Part shown: piece after piece, positions 52,638 through 64,000 of the stretch | How positions within the stretch are numbered: position 1 is the stretch's first letter | Layout: every line of letters starts with the position of its first letter | Assembly (NCBI GenBank): GCA_034387635.1 | Contig: JAOANU010000010.1 | Location: forward strand, 682,001-746,000 | From: Rhodosporidiobolus odoratus | Lineage: Eukaryota; Basidiomycota; Microbotryomycetes; Sporidiobolales; Sporidiobolaceae | Reading direction: 5' to 3' | Length of the DNA: 64,000 nucleotides | Program-made: the position numbers and the translations under genes | Notes under the pieces: generated by a model | Told to the model about the DNA's origin: nothing | Seen by the model: the letters and a program-made list of their open reading frames with translations, nothing else | Database searches by the model: none

Positions 52638-55600
52638 TCACTCTTGGTGGCCACGACCGCGGCGGGAGTGCCGGTCGCGGTGACCAGTGGGTCTGTAGCA
52701 GGTAAATCGAGCGGGACAAAGGTAAGCATCCACCGCCTCCTGAATTGATGGGAGGAAGAAAACCTTACCTAGTCCGCGACGAAGAGCTAATACTGCTGCT
52801 GGGGGCAGCGCTTGTGCTAGCCGCGGATGATGTGGAACGAGTGCTCTTGACGGAACTCGAGCTGGACGACGCAACATGCGTGTTCGCGACGGTGGCGAGG
52901 GTCGAGCTAACCGGAACGGCCGAGCTAACGGCGCTCTGCGTCTTGACGACAGAGCTGGACGCAGCCTTCGAGGCAGTCGAGGCGATCACGCTACTGGAAG
53001 CAGTCGAGACTATGCTGACCTTGCCGTCGCTGCTGGAGCTGGATCCGGACCCGGCGGATGCCTTGCCGGAGCTGGGACCAGTCGAAGCACTGTTGGCGAT
53101 GTAGTCACCAGCGGCGAGATCGGCGGGCGCCATGAAGGCGTAGTAGTTCTGCACAAGCAAGGGTGAGCATCGGATCAACGAGGAATTCCAGCTAGTCGGC
53201 GTGAAGGAGGAGGGGGACGGAAGAGAGGACCCTACGTAGTCGTAGTACTTGGGGTTGTTGACGATGGTCTGACCCTTGGAGCCGAGGATCTCCTTTCCAC
53301 TCTTATCCTGGACGGACTGCGGTATGGCAAGGACAGAGGAAGATAGGCAAAAGCGTCAGTGTCCGGCCTTCTCAATCCGGACAAGACAGCTTGGACGCTG
53401 GCGAAAAGGCGAATGTATAGAAGTCGAGTGGGTAGCGCACGATGTAGACGTCACCGACGTTGAAGTCCACCATGACCTTGTTTACTCCGGAAGACAGAGC
53501 ATGAGGACCGCTCGTCTTGCCGCCGCTCGTTACATACATCTTGGTGACCTTGGAGTTCTTGGGCAGCATGACCACGCTGTAGATGGTGTCGGTGAGGATA
53601 GAAGCGCCATCTGTGGTGGACATGGTCGTCAGTGATCGCGAAGGCCTGTACCGGCAGCTTTCAGGCTTGAAGGAGGGGAAAGACAGCACGTACCCGGCTG
53701 AGGCAACGGGTCATTGCTTGGACGAGCGGACAGAGGGTGACCGCTGTCATAGTGCCAGAAGAAGTGTAAGTAAGCGTGCTTCAACGGGACCGGCATGGAA
53801 ATGATCATCAGAGGGTGTGAAAACGTACCGATGCCAGAAGAAGAGGGCCTCGCTCGTGATCTCCGGCGGCGAGCCAGTCTTGTACCTGTTTTCCGCCAAG
53901 AGAAGAGTCAACAACATGTAGAGGTAAATACGGGCGGAAAGGGGCTGCGCAAACTCCCCAGCGAAATCGGGGAAAGGAACGCTTACCAATGGGTGTAGTA
54001 AGCCGAGAGAAGGGCGTAAGGAGTGTGGTCGTGGCCGTCGACGTAGACGGAGGTGTCCACCGTCTCGTGGGGAGGGGTAGCGTGAGCGCGGAAAGGACCC
54101 ATGCTGCGGAACGAGAAAGGTTAGCTGAAGCCGGGGGCGTGGCGACAGCAGTGACGAAAAGAGGACGTACTAGGTCGATTCGCCCCAGCTGAATCGCGCA
54201 GAATGGTACCGCACAATGAGTAGCTGTCAGTACAGGAGGAAGGAACATTCTCGTCAGGAAAGAACGCACTCGGACCAGGTGATGAACTGCAGTCACGGTG
54301 CGAGAGTCAGCGGTCGAAGGCGGCTACGATGCCAGGGAACGCTGCTCACTTCAATATAGTCGGGCGCGGCATCGCCGAGGTTGATGAGAGCCTCGTAGTG
54401 GTAAGGGAGGAGGAAGTCACCGCCCTCTGCAGACAAGTACAAGCAAGGGTCAGTAGGCGCAGTGAGTCGATGGGGCACGACGACGCACTGTAGACGTAGT
54501 TCCTGTTGGAAATTTGGTGCACCGAGAAGTGGGCACCTGTAGAGAAATGGGAAGTCAGCTCATGCGGCCGAGCAGGAAGCAGCAAAAAGACATACCAACG
54601 GGAGCCCAGTAGTCGATACCGCGGTCCTCAGCCGCCGCCTTCCACTGTGTATCGACAAGAGTGCGTCAGCGGGAAAGCCCAATTAAGCAGAGAAGCACTG
54701 ACCTTCTTGTCAGTTTTAGCCGTGACGTTGCCGTCTACCCCAATTCCTCCATGAGGGAACCAGTTACCGACGGCGGCGAGTTGGAGGTCTTCGGCCGTCG
54801 ACTTCCAGAGGGGCTTCAACCAGAAGGGGGCGAAGTAGCACTCGAGAGGTTTCTCCATCTTCTTCATATCGTCAAAGATCTGGTTCCATGCAGCGTTGGC
54901 GGCTTCGAAGCTCGACTCACTGGTGACACAAGCTGATCAGAACAAGATCGTCGGAAGGGATCGCCGACGAGGTTCAGAGACTGTGAGGGATGACACGAGA
55001 TCGGCAGAAAACGAACGCACCCGTTGAGGTACTGGCCTGCGAGAAGACGCAGGCGGAAACAGGTCAGCAAGAGTCATACGGGTGGAAGAGAGCGCAGGCT
55101 CACCATCCTGGTTACCTCCGAAAGTGCTGACTACTGCCTTGCCGTCGATTTGGTAGTAGTTCTCGTGGCGACCCCAAGTATTGAGGTAATCCCACTTGAT
55201 CCACTCCGACGCGTTGCGCTTGTTGTAGTGGAGCTGCATAGGCGAGCTAGCGTTAGCTCTGGACATGCCGCCAGTATGAACGGCAAGGAAAGGTTGACGC
55301 ACCAAGTCAAAGGAGAAGAAAGCCTTGAAACCAGTCTGCTCGAGCGCCTTGAAGAAGTTGGACACCTTCTTTTGCTCGTACGGGTCATGACCAGTGTTGA
55401 TAGCGCTGTCATCGACGTGGATAGGGGGGAACGTGTAGGGTACTCGTCAGTACAAGGCAGGATGAACAGACAGAGCAGGAAGATGGGCTTACAAGGCATC
55501 AATGCCAACTTGCGCCGCCAAGACCATGTCCGCAGCATGATCTTCCACCGTGTATTTCGGTACTTCGCCGAACCTGCACTCGTAAGAGACGTTAGCTGAC

Positions 55601-55794
55601 CCGTTCCTTCGAGGAGAAGAAGAAGAGGAGAAAAAGGAGAGGAAAACGCACATAACATGCGCAAACACCGCTTTCTCGCGCGTCGCTCGCTTACTCTGAG
55701 GGTGAACATGCATCGGAGAGATGGAAGCGAGTGCTGGGGCGGCAGTCAATGCCAATAGGGCTAGTCGGGCGGCGGTCATCCCGAGAGTTGACAT
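52638..55794 (-). CDS. Secreted alpha-1,3-glucanase (mutanase), GH71, right copy
   Basis: Inverted homologue of the gene at 2.4 kb with the same exon layout. The signal peptide (TAARLALLALTAAPALA) starts at 55,794. HVMFGEVPKYTVEDHAADMV, INTGHDPYDQQKVSNFFKAL, the GH71 catalytic part and the Ser/Ala-rich tail are all present. Differences from the left copy are scattered (for example YLNTWGRHENYY conserved, but MKKMEKPLECYFAPFWLKP instead of MKKMDNPLECYFAPFWMKP). The C-terminal end is shorter and different (HQE instead of the longer His/Pro-rich end). No obvious inactivating change was noticed, so both copies may work. Confidence 0.82.
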
Positions 55795-57251
55795 GGTGCC
55801 AAAGAGGGGAATGGAGAGAAGGGAAGGGAAGCAAAGCCAGATGGGCGCGCCGTTCAGCTCATGTTTGGGCCGTTGGTGAGGAGGCGACGCATGAGAAGAA
55901 ATGCTCGAATCGCGGTCGGGGACTGGTCGGGGCCTTCTTCCGGCGCAAACAGCGAACGCGTTGCGGCTGGTCGGCGGTGACAAGCAGCCGGACCGGACCG
56001 CGGATGCTAACTCTTAGGGACCACGCAGAGGCTCGGGCGGCCCTCTGAACGGCTTGTGAAGAGGTGAGCCTCGGTGAGCGCGTCGAGACACCCGAGAGGA
56101 GGACGCGACCGAGGGGGTTTCGACCAATCAAAACGTCGAGTCCGGCCCTCACGGATTCCGCTCACCTCCCCCGCAAGCGGGTGCAAGGAACTTGTAAGAC
56201 GTGCATCTCGCAAGAAAGCAGCGATTCCTCCTCCTGCGGCTGCAGCTGCGGAAGACGGACCGCGGGATCATAGGGTAGCAGAGGCTAGGAGTAGTCAGAG
56301 GGATGTGGTGTAACTGGCGGTTTCCTTCCTTTTCTTGTCCGAGGCGAGAGGGAGAGAGAAGTGATTCCAAGTCCAAGCGCGCGGGGAGACGAGTCCGTAT
56401 GTGTGGGAGAGGTAGTCTAAAGTGTAAGAGTGGTGTGGAAGCTGCTACGGAGGTGTACAACAGGAATAGCTGGTTCTATTCTAAAAGGGAAGGCATTCTT
56501 CCGTATCGAGACGGGTTGCTCCTCATCGGGATGTCTTCCTCCTCATCCGTACATGCCTCCGTCCCGTTTCGTACGTGTCCATCCCTTCCTGGCCGCGACA
56601 GGGACTGAACATCGGCGGAGGATAGAAAGGGGGACGTGCAAGAGCAGGGAAAGGAGGAAGATTGGCTCGAACGCAGCTGAAAGGTCAAGGCAAGCATGTG
56701 CAGGCGTAGGCTTGGGGAACGTGGTCACAGGTGAGGTCGAAAGGCTCGCGTCCGAGAGCAAGCTGGGGTAGAGCAGCGGATGAAATCGATTGAGAAGGCC
56801 GACTTTCCTTCGACTTTCCTTTAGCTTTCAGCCAACCCTCCGAGGCAGTCTTTCATATCAGGAAGCCCTCATGACTCCAGTAAAGCCTAAGAAGAGCGCG
56901 ACATATCCGCCGAACCGACATTTCGGGCCGAAGAACGAGGTAAGGTAAAGTAATATCTTGCGCTGCAAGAAAAGAGGCCATGAGCGGCACATGCGGAGTA
57001 TGGTAGTCTAGCTACGATCTACGGACGCATGCAGATGAACGAAGACAACGAAGTAGGGGCATGGGCACTATTAGCAAGAGCGATATGGCGATGGAGTAAG
57101 GGAGCACGATGTGGGTATAGGGGCGAAGTACAGGAGTAGTATTGACGACAACAATGTGGATGGGGAGATGCGGTTGGGAATGAAAGACATAAGAACAACA
57201 AGAGAGAGAAGAAGATGCTGAAAATAAGAAAGAAAAGGCGAAGAGAGGGGA
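55795..57251. other. Intergenic, right arm of IR1
   Basis: Mirror of 943-2,398: the upstream region of the right GH71 gene, then sequence identical to the left arm from about 56,390 on. A TTGAGAAGG-type motif copy is present near 56,783. No gene seen. Confidence 0.55.
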
Positions 57252-57972
57252 TCAGGTGAAGGAGGTGGACAGGTCGAGGGTGACGATTGGCGGGGCGAGC
57301 GGTCGAGCGGTCCTGAGAGCGAATCCGCTGGGGACGCGGCGCCTGGTCGAGCGAAGAGGGGTTGAGCGGAGAGGGATTGCTGCAGGAGGGAGAGCGACCG
57401 GTACCGAAGGAGGAGTGGCGACGTAGTGCTCGTTGCGGGGGAAGGAGATGAATCCGCTCCAGCCGCCCGTCAGCTTGACGTCCAGAGTCGAGACGGTGAA
57501 CGACAGGCGAAAGCCTCTGCCAACCAAGAGGGGTCGCTTGGCGAGTTGCGAGAAGTCGCGGACGTTGAGCTGGATGGATACGCTGGGGCCAAAGGAGACT
57601 TCCGGCTTGGCGTGTGGAGCGCAATGATCGACACTGGGACCAAAAGCGAGAGACGCTGTGAGGCTGATGTTGTCGCTGAATTTGTGGGTGTGCGACTTCT
57701 TCCAAGATGGGACGGGCATGCGGACTCGGCGCAAGAACTTTTCGATGCACCGGGTAGCCAAGGGGCCGAGTGACGGGGAGAACGGAACAACCCAGTCCTG
57801 CTCGAGGCATTCCCGTCAGTGACCAATCTTACTGCAGGCTTGAAGTAGAGCAGTGAGCAGATAAAGAGGAGAGGCTTACATCGCCTCCCGCGCCCATCAA
57901 TTCAAGGGAATTGGCGAGCACATCTTCAACAATCCCCTTGAGGGTGAGCTCGATGAAAGGCTTAGTGAGCAT
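57252..57972 (-). CDS. Hypothetical protein, right copy
   Basis: Exons 57,880-57,972 and 57,252-57,797 mirror 222-942. The exon 2 product is identical to the left copy, which implies very recent duplication or conversion. See the left copy for its features. Confidence 0.6.
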
Positions 57973-58194
57973 GGCGAGAGCTCGTGTAGTGGGTGAGGAG
58001 GACGGGCGGAGGACGCGTCGAGGCGGGTCGAAGGCGAAAGTAAGCAGAGGGTGCAGGGCGAGGAGAATGAGCGACGGCGAGGATGAGAGTGTAAAGACCG
58101 TAGGGTGTACTGGGTAGCGAGGCTAGTGATCGAGAGGGAGAGCGGACGAGCAGCGCGTCGAGATGGGTTGAGGGCGGAGGAGGAAGCAGTTGAG

Positions 58195-58581
58195 GGAGTT
58201 GCGGTTGTAGATGAGAGGGTGTAGAGAGAGTGCGAGTGGGTGGATCTCTTGAGTAGAGTGTAAAATAGGCAAGCGAGTGAGAGTGGGAGAGAGTGAGCGG
58301 AGAGAGAGGAGAGAGACGGGGCGAGGAGAGCGACGCGTTCTCTGTCCGAAATTCGAAACTCGAACAAACTCGACTTTGGCCCCAAACTTCTCCTCGAGGC
58401 CCGACCAGCTTCCTTCCCTCAACGGGGCAGCGTCAGTCCACGCACACAGATGCGCATGAACTCGCTGCGTTGGCCAGGCAAGCCAGGCTTGGAACCGACA
58501 GGCGGACATGGACCTGAACCCACCACCGCCGGGGTCGATACATTCGGGCTGCAACTCCTCGCGCCTTGGTCGAGGGTGTGG
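58195..58581. other. Flank of IR1 arm
   Basis: Unique sequence between the arm end visible in this window and the small hypothetical gene. The homologous left flank is outside the window. No gene seen. Confidence 0.4.
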
Positions 58582-59159
58582 TTACGGATGCCGCTGAATC
58601 TGCTGAACGAGGGAACGTCAACCACAACGCAGCCGGCACAGGAGACAAGACTTACCTTAATCCTTTTTTCCCGTCCATCCTCCTCGTCCACAACGTCTCT
58701 TCTTCTCTCCATCGCAAGCTTGCGCGCACGTAGCTCCCCAGTAGCCTTAGTACTGACATGGGGGATATTGCAGGCGATCTTACGAACCAACCACCATCAT
58801 CTCGAACTTCCATTTTCTTCGCCAAACCCAGCGACTTGCGGCCTCGATCTTCCTCCCTCCTGAATCCGTTCCAAGTCCCTCGTCCTTCTCCTAACCTCCC
58901 TAGTATCGTGTCGATGAGCTGTAGCACCCGCGGCGGAAGGGAGCAATTGTGTCGAGATGTAAGGTCGGAAGGTACAGGGTGACGGCGATTCTGGCGGCGG
59001 GGGGAGAGGGCGGACTGTAGCGACAGGAAAGGGATAGGCTAGCGACGCAAAGACCGTGCCCGTCGTTTCAAAGGGTGTGAACAGAGCCGCGTTGCCAGGG
59101 GTCGAGTTGATGAGACTTTGAAGGGGGTCGGCGAGAAGAAGAGGGAGAATTGAGGGCAT
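58582..59159 (-). CDS. Small hypothetical protein
   Basis: The start at 59,159 gives MPSILPLLLADPLQSLINS. Introns placed at a GTCGCT...CTACAG pair and a GTAAGA...CTAAG pair join ASLAYPFP to LIDTILGRLGEGRGTWNGF and GGWF to ATGELRARKLAMERRRD. A last short exon would end at 58,582. This yields roughly 125 residues with a hydrophobic start and a basic, Arg-rich second half. No family was recognised; a small organelle protein is possible but unproven. The last join is weak. Confidence 0.4.
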
Positions 59160-61152
59160 TCAAGGCTCAGAGGCATCGAAGACAGCAGCAGAGCGTGCGT
59201 ATCGATCACGCCTAGCCAGTGTAGCAGTAGAGATCGCGGACAGAGGGTGCAGAAAGACAGCCAAGAAGCAAACCGAGCGAGATGTTGGGATAAGCTGCAT
59301 TACATCGGCTCATCTCGGCTGCGGTACGAATAGGCTGATTGTTGTTCTGGAGGCTCTGCAGCATCAGTAAAGAAGCTACCCCACACGTCCAGCCACCTTC
59401 CTCGGCCCGCCGTCACCATTCCGACATGCGTTCTCCTTCATGTCCGTCGTGAACGCGTTCCCCCCACACTCATACGGTATACCTGGCTCACAACACGAAT
59501 AGACGGCACGCACTTAGACGTGCTCCGACGACAACACTCAGCCTCCGCCGATCCCGCTCCCTGGAGTTGCCGAACAAGGTGGAAGCGGGCGACGCGAAGC
59601 GGTCGAAAGGCGACATCCATCTTGCAGCGTCTGTTGGATCGTCAGTGGTTGCTACTTGACAGCATAACGAAGTTTGAGGACCATGCAAGTTGAGGTGGGT
59701 GAGGACGACGAGTTGGAAGTCGTCGGGAACGAGGTGGAGCGGCGGGGATGGTCGAAATGCCATCTTCTGATCTCGTTGGACGTGCTCGATGCGGCGGTGA
59801 GGTTGCGCTTGAGGTGTGCGAGGAGATTGAGGAGGACCAGGTCAAGGTGAAATGTAAGTGGGAAGGAAGGGAATCAGAACCAACGCACTTGGAAGGGGAG
59901 CTGAGGGGCGAGCTAGTTGTGCTTGCTGTTGCTTACTCTTGTGGTCTTGTGCTCTGCTCAAGCTGGTCGATGCCAGTGAGGTGAGCGAGATAGATCGCAT
60001 CGACCTTGGCTTGATTAACTTTCCGCATTCTCCTCCTTACACCATTATTGGTCAGGGCCCGAGGGTTAGCTAGCCTCCGGACGAATCTTTTGCAGCTCTC
60101 TTGACTCTTACTCGGCGGTTCGTCAGGCGCCGGGCGCATCTTCCGCCTCGATGTCGCTTTCATCCTCGTCTTGAACCATTCTCTCTCCTGTCCACCTCGA
60201 CGGACAGTCGCTCCCGTCCCTGACGACCATCCCGCTCAGATTGTCCGCAGCCTCTGTCACGACAATGGCGCGAATCGCTTGCTGCGTCTCACGCTACCAT
60301 CGCCTCATTGACTTCATCAGCTTCCGCTTGTCGCCGTTCTCAAGTGGCCGGATCTTCCATTCGGCACTACCTGTCTCACCGCGCCAAGCGAACGTCTGGC
60401 CGCCGCCTACTCCTCTCGGCGGCCGCGCCTCATCGCTAGACCCCTAGCTGCTTGGGTCTTCGAAGAGCCACAGTGGCGTTCCTTGCCCTCCGCACTATAG
60501 CTGACAAGCTCTTGACGCCTGGCTCAGCAAGAGATACGGCTAGACGCATCCTCCAAGGAGGGACCAGCCAGGAAAAAGCTGGTACAGCAACGCCCGTCAG
60601 ACCGCCTGTGCTCTATTTCCCACCATCGTCTTGCTGACACTTTCCTCGACTCACGGGTGCTGCTGAGGTCTTGCCAGAGACGTGCGCTGAGGATGACGCC
60701 TGTTACCTCGCTGCATCCTTATGTGGGAAAAGGAAGGGGGACGCCCGAGCCGGAGCGGTTCAAGGCTAAACCTTCGAAACTGACCGTCTCTCGGGCACTC
60801 TTCTTTCGTTCTAATGCATCTTTCGTTTTAGCTGGCACAGTGAGTCTCTGATACTGCGCTATACAGCCAGAGTGATCAACAGCGAACGGGCTGTCGTCGT
60901 CTTTTTCGCTTTCCTCCAGTAGAGCTCTAGCCCACTCGTTCTCAAAAACTGCTCTTATCCGACACTTCGACCTTTCTGTCGTGACGCTCAGCGAATTTGA
61001 TCGCACGCAAGCGTCTTTGCCTCGCCATGTCACTGTCCGTGAAACGTGCTACAGCCCAATGAAAGAGAAACAATGGTAAAACCGAACAGAAGACAGGGTG
61101 GAAAACGAAAACCCACTATCGAGCGGAGGGTCAACTCGAGGCACGTCGAGGT
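59160..61152. other. Poorly annotated 2-kb region
   Basis: No confident gene. A minus-strand frame starting at 60,163 (MKATSRRKMRPAPDEPP, then basic) may be a first exon, with further open sequence near 59,640-59,850, but I could not build a consistent model. No tRNA was recognised. Confidence 0.35.
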
Positions 61153-64000
61153 TTACTGCATCGAGAAGAACGAAGAAGAAGGGGACGGGAAAGAAGTAGC
61201 CATTATCTCCGGCGGGTATTGCGGTTGAGGAACAAGGAGCGCTACCGGATGAGCCGCGACATTGCTGTCCGACGCAGGAAGAGCAAGTGGGAAATGAGGG
61301 TCGGAAGGAGGGCCAACGATACTCGGAGGCAAGAGGGAGTGGGGGATTTCCTGAGGCTGTAGAGGTGATGAGGCGAAGGAGGGGGGAGCTGCTGCCGGCA
61401 TGTGAAGCGAAGAAGTCCCGCCATTCAGGTGCGCGAGTGCCATATCTGTAATCGAGGGTGCGTGAGGCGCCGGCTCGACGTGGAGGGCAGTGCGAAGAAT
61501 GGCCTGCAGGGAGGAGACGTCTAAGGACAGACTAAAGGGACGAATGGTCCAGTCAATTGCGACGAACGTGGAATGACAGGAAATCTCTGCGAGCTCGAGC
61601 TGTCAACGTACGATGCGGAGGAGAAAAAAGTAAGTGAGCCTACTGCATAAGAAGGTGGACAATCTGAAAAGCGCCAAAAGCGGGCGAAGACCTGCAAGGG
61701 CAAACAAGGGCGAGTCAGCCGTCGCGTCGAGTGTTCCAGTACGAAGGTCGACGTACCGTAGCGTCAGGTCGCGCATGATTTGCCCGCTTACCCAGCTGAC
61801 CGTCAGCAATAGCATGCGAAGCGAAGTCGCGTTCTTGCCGTGTTCTTGCCAGCGAGCCTCGAGCCAGGCAAGGAAAGCGGCGACGGTAAAACCGTGGGGT
61901 GAGAGGAGGAGACTACCAAAGTCTGCGAGCTCATCGGGGTAAGCGGGACGTCTGCACACGACAGCAGCCAACATACCTTGTAAGGCTGAGTTGAGAAGGT
62001 CGAGGTTGATGTTGAGGGTGAACGAGGCGTGTTCTATTCCAGACAAGCAGATTCGAAAGCGGTCAGCGTCATCAGCGATTGGTACGATGCTCGAGAAGGT
62101 AGGACCTACTCTTGAGGAAAGGAAAATCCACCCCAAGCCAACCTTGTGCCATCTCCCTCGAAACGCCCGGCTGGAAGAGAATGCCACACAGCGCATCGAC
62201 CTGCGTAGAGCAAGTCAGCGAGTCTGACGCTTGCGAATGAAGTCAAGACAGCGTACCAGCTTTCTCAGTGCAAGATGTAGATTGAGCAGATGGGCAAGGC
62301 GGGCACTGAGCTCAACAAGGGGGAGAATCAGTGCGTCGGCGGTGAAGGCTCTCAAGGACCCGGCCTGGTTGCTCTCGACCTGTGGCTGGAGGACATCAGA
62401 CATAGTCCCTCCTGCAAGCGAAGCTGAGTGCTTACAGTATCTGCCAACGTCTGCAGCGCGCTCAGCTTGTCGGGCGCAAGGGTCATACCGAGCTTTGTGT
62501 GCAAGTCGAGCAAGACGCGCTGCAGAAGCAAGCAGGTGAGTATACACTCGACCGGAACGTCGCGGGAAGTCACCTCGAAGACGCAAGCTTGAGCCCGACA
62601 GACTAGTCCCACAACCGAAGAATGCTGAAGGAGGGCGATGTCGCTGGCTGATCGACTTGACCACCATTCGTATAGCTTGAGCAGGACAGCGCTGCAGAGT
62701 CAGAGAGTGGTCGTTAGAGCGGGAGTGCGGCAGCTCGCGAAATAGGAAAGTAACTCGTACCAAAAGTCTTCCTCTCTTACCATCCGAAGTAGAGCTCCCG
62801 AGTACATGCTAAAATCGTGCCATAGCGAACGCAGACTTTCCTCTTGGTTCATCCCTGATGTTTCCTGCAAGACCTCCTCGATCGGAGGAAAAGCAGCTGG
62901 AAGAGGATGGACGGATTGCGGGGCCGGCGGCGGCGACGGCGGCTCGGAGGGCGATAATGCGTGAGGAAGCCGCGGCACCACCAGACCTCCCGGGACCGCG
63001 GTAGAAGCAGCACCGAGTAAGGTCTTCTGCTCGTCGAGGGGAAGACCGCCTGTAGGAATGGAAATGCTGAGCGAGTTCAGGTTGGCGCGGCGGGAGAAGC
63101 TGCAGCGAGGGCGAGGGGTATGGGTCAGTTCAACCCAATGTACGACTACAGCGGGCAGGCGTCGGATCAAATGCTGCAACGCATCACAAGCGGGACGACC
63201 AGGCTCGCCAGAATGGAGTTTCGCGAGGGAGAAAAACTGAAGGAGCGCACGTTGTCTCACCCAGAGGCTCCACGTGTGGTGCCGCGGCGTCTTCATCTGT
63301 CCCACTCCACTCGCTCGCACTCAACTCGCCACCTGAGCCTGCTTTGCATTCTTCGTCGCAGCGAGCAAGTTGAGCCGCTTCCACCGGGTTGGTCGGGACG
63401 AAGTTGACAAGGCAGTAACGGCTGTGACCGCGTGTACCCAGGCGGCGAGTCTGCGATGCCCCACAGAGACAATTAAGCGGGTCTGCGGTAAGGCTGAAGA
63501 TACTGGAGAATTTAAGGCGCACCTTGAGAGTGGGAAAGGCTTGACGAAGCGCTTTTCCGAAACTGGCGGAGCTGCAACAAGGTCGAGCTATATGGTCATC
63601 GCTGATCCAAAGGAGAGAAGTAGGACTGCGAACGGACTTGAGCGACTTGACGTTGTAACGCTCGGCCGTCTTGACAAATGAAGCATAAAGCGCCTGACGA
63701 GCCACGGTCGAGCCTTCTTCGATGCGGTAGCTCTCGCTGAGCCTGGCAGGTAATCCGAAACGTTCGCTCAGGAGTCGAGTACAAAAAGGGGGAAAGAGAG
63801 GACTGACCAAGTCTGCACGAACGCCGCCCTCGCCTTATCCGTCGCCGTCGCCGTTCTCGCTTGCAAGTACTCATCTGCAGCCTCCGTCAAAGCCTGCTCC
63901 GTCGCATGGACCTTCTCCCACTCTTCTTGCGTCAGCAGGAACTCCTGCGAGTCAGCGTCGCTAAGCGAGTCGGACGCGATTTGAGAAGGTCCCGCTGGGG
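61153..64000 (-). CDS. RFX-family transcription factor (5' end outside the window)
   Basis: The gene runs off the window end at 64,000. The RFX winged-helix domain lies at about 63,440-63,840: RAAFVQTW spliced to LSESYRIEEGSTVARQALYA, SFVKTAERYNVKSLN, SASFGKALRQAFPTLK and TRRLGTRGHSRYC, over four short exons. RFX proteins bind X-box DNA; fungal members act in the DNA-damage response, cell cycle or morphogenesis. After a Pro-rich linker (62,900-63,050) come helical segments (SMYSGALLRMVREEDFWYEL, CILTCLLLQRVLLDLHTKLG, LVELSARLAHLLNLHLALRK, LFALAGLRPLLALFRLSTF), as in other RFX C-terminal regions. The end is Pro/Ser-rich and terminates ...FFSMQ at 61,153. The usual RYHYxG after the RRLG motif is replaced by RYCLVNF. 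Confidence 0.8.

Larger units (their letters stand above)
52395..58194 (-). repeat. Right arm of large inverted repeat IR1
   Basis: This is the partner of the window's first 5.9 kb and carries the second copies of the hypothetical gene (57.25-57.97 kb) and the GH71 glucanase (52.6-55.8 kb), both on the minus strand. The inner end falls at the start codon of the RNase III-like gene (52,407), so that gene's upstream region lies inside the duplicated block. The spacer between the arms is about 46.5 kb and contains all the housekeeping genes of the window. Confidence 0.9.

Noticed and set aside
1..58194. The whole window as one giant palindrome
   Set aside because: The three inverted repeats have different centres and the genes between the arms are unique, so it is not a single fold-back or chimeric assembly.
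59160..61152. tRNA or small RNA genes in the gene-poor stretch
   Set aside because: By eye I found no convincing A box plus B box with a foldable cloverleaf; a covariance-model search would be needed.
63982..64000. Possible fifth family member, from the 3' motif TTGAGAAGGTCCCGCTG at the window end
   Set aside because: The surrounding sequence is in frame in the RFX gene on the other strand (PAGPSQIASDSL), and no family exons are nearby. Only the motif match itself is retained.
1..64000. CRISPR array, bacterial operon, LTR retrotransposon or rRNA genes
   Set aside because: No regularly spaced repeats, no reverse transcriptase or gag motifs, no rRNA signatures; the genes are intron-rich fungal ones.

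Overview
The window is nuclear DNA of a fungus, most probably a basidiomycete red yeast of the Pucciniomycotina (Rhodotorula/Sporobolomyces-like). This is inferred from fairly GC-rich genes cut by many short introns (about 50-100 bp, GTRNGT donors, CTGAC-like branch points), pyrimidine-rich promoters and eukaryote-only genes (ERMES subunit MDM34, Aurora kinase, haem lyase, RFX factor). No bacterial, phage or CRISPR features were seen. Exon boundaries were deduced by hand from splice signals, reading phase and remembered family conservation.

Layout. 0.2-5.6 kb: a hypothetical gene and a secreted GH71 alpha-1,3-glucanase, both repeated in inverted orientation at 52.6-58.0 kb. 6.0-13.7 kb: nickel/cobalt transporter, F-box/LRR-like protein, MDM34. 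14.7-17.3 kb: two members of an unrecognised gene family, one decayed. 18.2-18.9 kb: a frameshifted Con-6 gene. 19.6-26.8 kb: pirin, HIT hydrolase, cytochrome c haem lyase, Aurora kinase. 27.2-28.0 kb: an intact Con-6 gene. 28.8-36.2 kb: two more members of the unrecognised family, with a Crypton-type tyrosine recombinase gene between them. 37.0-38.3 kb: truncated 5' halves of a G-patch gene and a CitE-like gene, whose full versions lie at 47.6-50.7 kb. 39.7-47.2 kb: BFR1 and MET6. 51.3-52.4 kb: an RNase III/dsRBD protein. 58.6-59.2 kb: a small hypothetical gene. 61.2-64.0 kb: an RFX transcription factor cut by the window end.

Housekeeping genes (MET6, BFR1, IPL1, CYC3, MDM34, HIT, pirin) are interleaved with three separate inverted duplications (arms of about 5.8, 0.6 and 1.2 kb, with different centres). 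In each pair a nearly identical core passes into strongly diverged homologous sequence, which suggests gene conversion or layered duplication. The most novel element is the four-copy gene family: four exons, a 36-nt third exon, a 108-nt last exon and the C-terminal motif GGTKEGWEKAARRRF. It lies head-to-head with Con-6 genes in both arms of the middle duplication and is interrupted by the Crypton-like recombinase.
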